Assembly: GCF_001458595.1 (NCBI RefSeq)
Contig: NZ_LN890328.1
Location: forward strand, 2,095,317-2,159,316
Direction: 5' to 3'
Source: Clostridium neonatale
Lineage (GTDB): Bacteria > Bacillota > Clostridia > Clostridiales > Clostridiaceae
DNA: 64,000 bases
The translations under genes and the position numbers were made by a program. The notes beneath the pieces were generated by a model that was given only the letters and a program-made list of their open reading frames with translations, was not told the origin of the DNA and searched no databases. Every line of letters starts with the position of its first letter. Position 1 is the first letter of the stretch. Of this stretch, positions 63,561 to 64,000 are shown piece by piece.

Positions 63561-64000
63561 ATGAAAAAGAAATTAAAGGTATATACTTTGGTACTTATAT
63601 CTTTCAGTATACTAGCTCTCTTTTTTTATTTTAACTGTATAAATGATATCCCAATATTAATTAATAATAATTTATATTCTTCAAAACTACCAAGTAATAC
63701 TTTTAAAAGTTCATATAATCCCAAAATATTATTCGAAAATATGCCTACAACAAAAGTACGTGGAGTTTCATTAGATATTTTAAGCGAAAAAAATATCACG
63801 AATATTCCAATGATACTTAAAGCCCAACGATATTATATTCCTTTACCTTATATTTGCAAAAAGCTAGATTATTCTATTACACCATATAAAAATTCTTTTA
63901 AGTTAATTAAGAATAATAGTAACGATGTAATAATTCTAAGTAGAAATTCTTTTACTACAAATTCAAAAGAGAAAAAACTTCGCGGCAATTTATTGAAATA
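63561..64000 (+). CDS. Exported protein, N-terminal part only
   Basis: An open frame from ATG 63561 to the right edge (146 codons visible). Residues 1-26 are a basic start followed by a hydrophobic signal or anchor (KVYTLVLISFSILALFFYF). Then come a short linker and a beta-rich stretch (VRGVSLDILSEKNITNIPM, YYIPLPYICKKLDYSIT) reminiscent of the copper-amine-oxidase N-terminal-like repeats of clostridial cell-wall hydrolases. The catalytic part, if any, is outside the window. Ribosome site AAAGGAATGTG. Confidence 0.6.
   Translation, partial: MKKKLKVYTLVLISFSILALFFYFNCINDIPILINNNLYSSKLPSNTFKSSYNPKILFENMPTTKVRGVSLDILSEKNITNIPMILKAQRYYIPLPYICKKLDYSITPYKNSFKLIKNNSNDVIILSRNSFTTNSKEKKLRGNLLK

Overview
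The window looks like a low-GC, endospore-forming, fermentative anaerobe of the genus Clostridium (cluster I). This rests on the very AT-rich sequence, strong GGAGG ribosome binding sites, a GerA-type germination protein, pyruvate formate-lyase, L-lactate dehydrogenase, rubredoxin, an NADPH-site-less thioredoxin reductase, an Fe-S type PurF and clostridial intergenic repeats. I cannot name the species.

Layout. 1-9813: a purine operon on the minus strand, transcribed purL-purE-purC-purF-purM-purN-purH (purH is cut by the left edge), with an octamer tandem repeat between purL and purE. 9849-15543 (minus): a CLC anion transporter, a zinc-ribbon protein, a polar amino-acid ABC transporter with a palindromic operator over its promoter, and an SPFH/NfeD membrane pair. 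15905-19143 (plus): nadE and ilvE. 19220-22327 (minus): a thioredoxin/thioredoxin reductase pair and an ABC exporter. 22511-24882: an accessory island with an IS6-like insertion sequence (8-bp target duplication), a small membrane protein and a 731-bp non-coding twin-hairpin foldback element. 24883-27297: a three-gene ABC importer. 27451-47949: mostly conserved clostridial genes (YaaR, Ca2+ P-type ATPase, asnB, GerA family, CvfB, gamma carbonic anhydrase-like, PHP, Lrp, an HPr-kinase-like P-loop protein, a ComEC-like hydrolase, gltX, a YprB-like nuclease, HAD phosphatase, nitroreductase, AI-2E family). 48475-53452: T-box-controlled argS, a site-2 protease and two exported proteins. 53593-57192: birA and asnA, with an IS3 element inserted inside their shared terminator hairpin. 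57419-64000: ldh, a DEDDh exonuclease, rubredoxin, pflA, pflB with a ZTP (pfl) riboswitch, and the start of an exported protein.

How the genes fit together. The purine operon and the ZTP riboswitch on pflB are two ends of one one-carbon circuit. ZMP/ZTP accumulates when PurH lacks 10-formyl-tetrahydrofolate, and pyruvate formate-lyase supplies formate. asnA, asnB, argS (T-box), ilvE and the amino-acid importer form an amino-acid supply theme. ldh, pfl, rubredoxin and the thioredoxin pair serve fermentation and redox balance.

The observations most worth a second look are the twin-hairpin element (24130-24860), the long hairpin separating the ilvE Shine-Dalgarno from its AUG (18011-18117), the HPr-kinase-like 584-residue protein, the pyridine-nucleotide-independent type thioredoxin reductase, the IS3 insertion that split a terminator, and a PurBox-like pair embedded in a terminator upstream of the pur promoter. 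I found no CRISPR array, no rRNA or tRNA, and no recognisable defence island.
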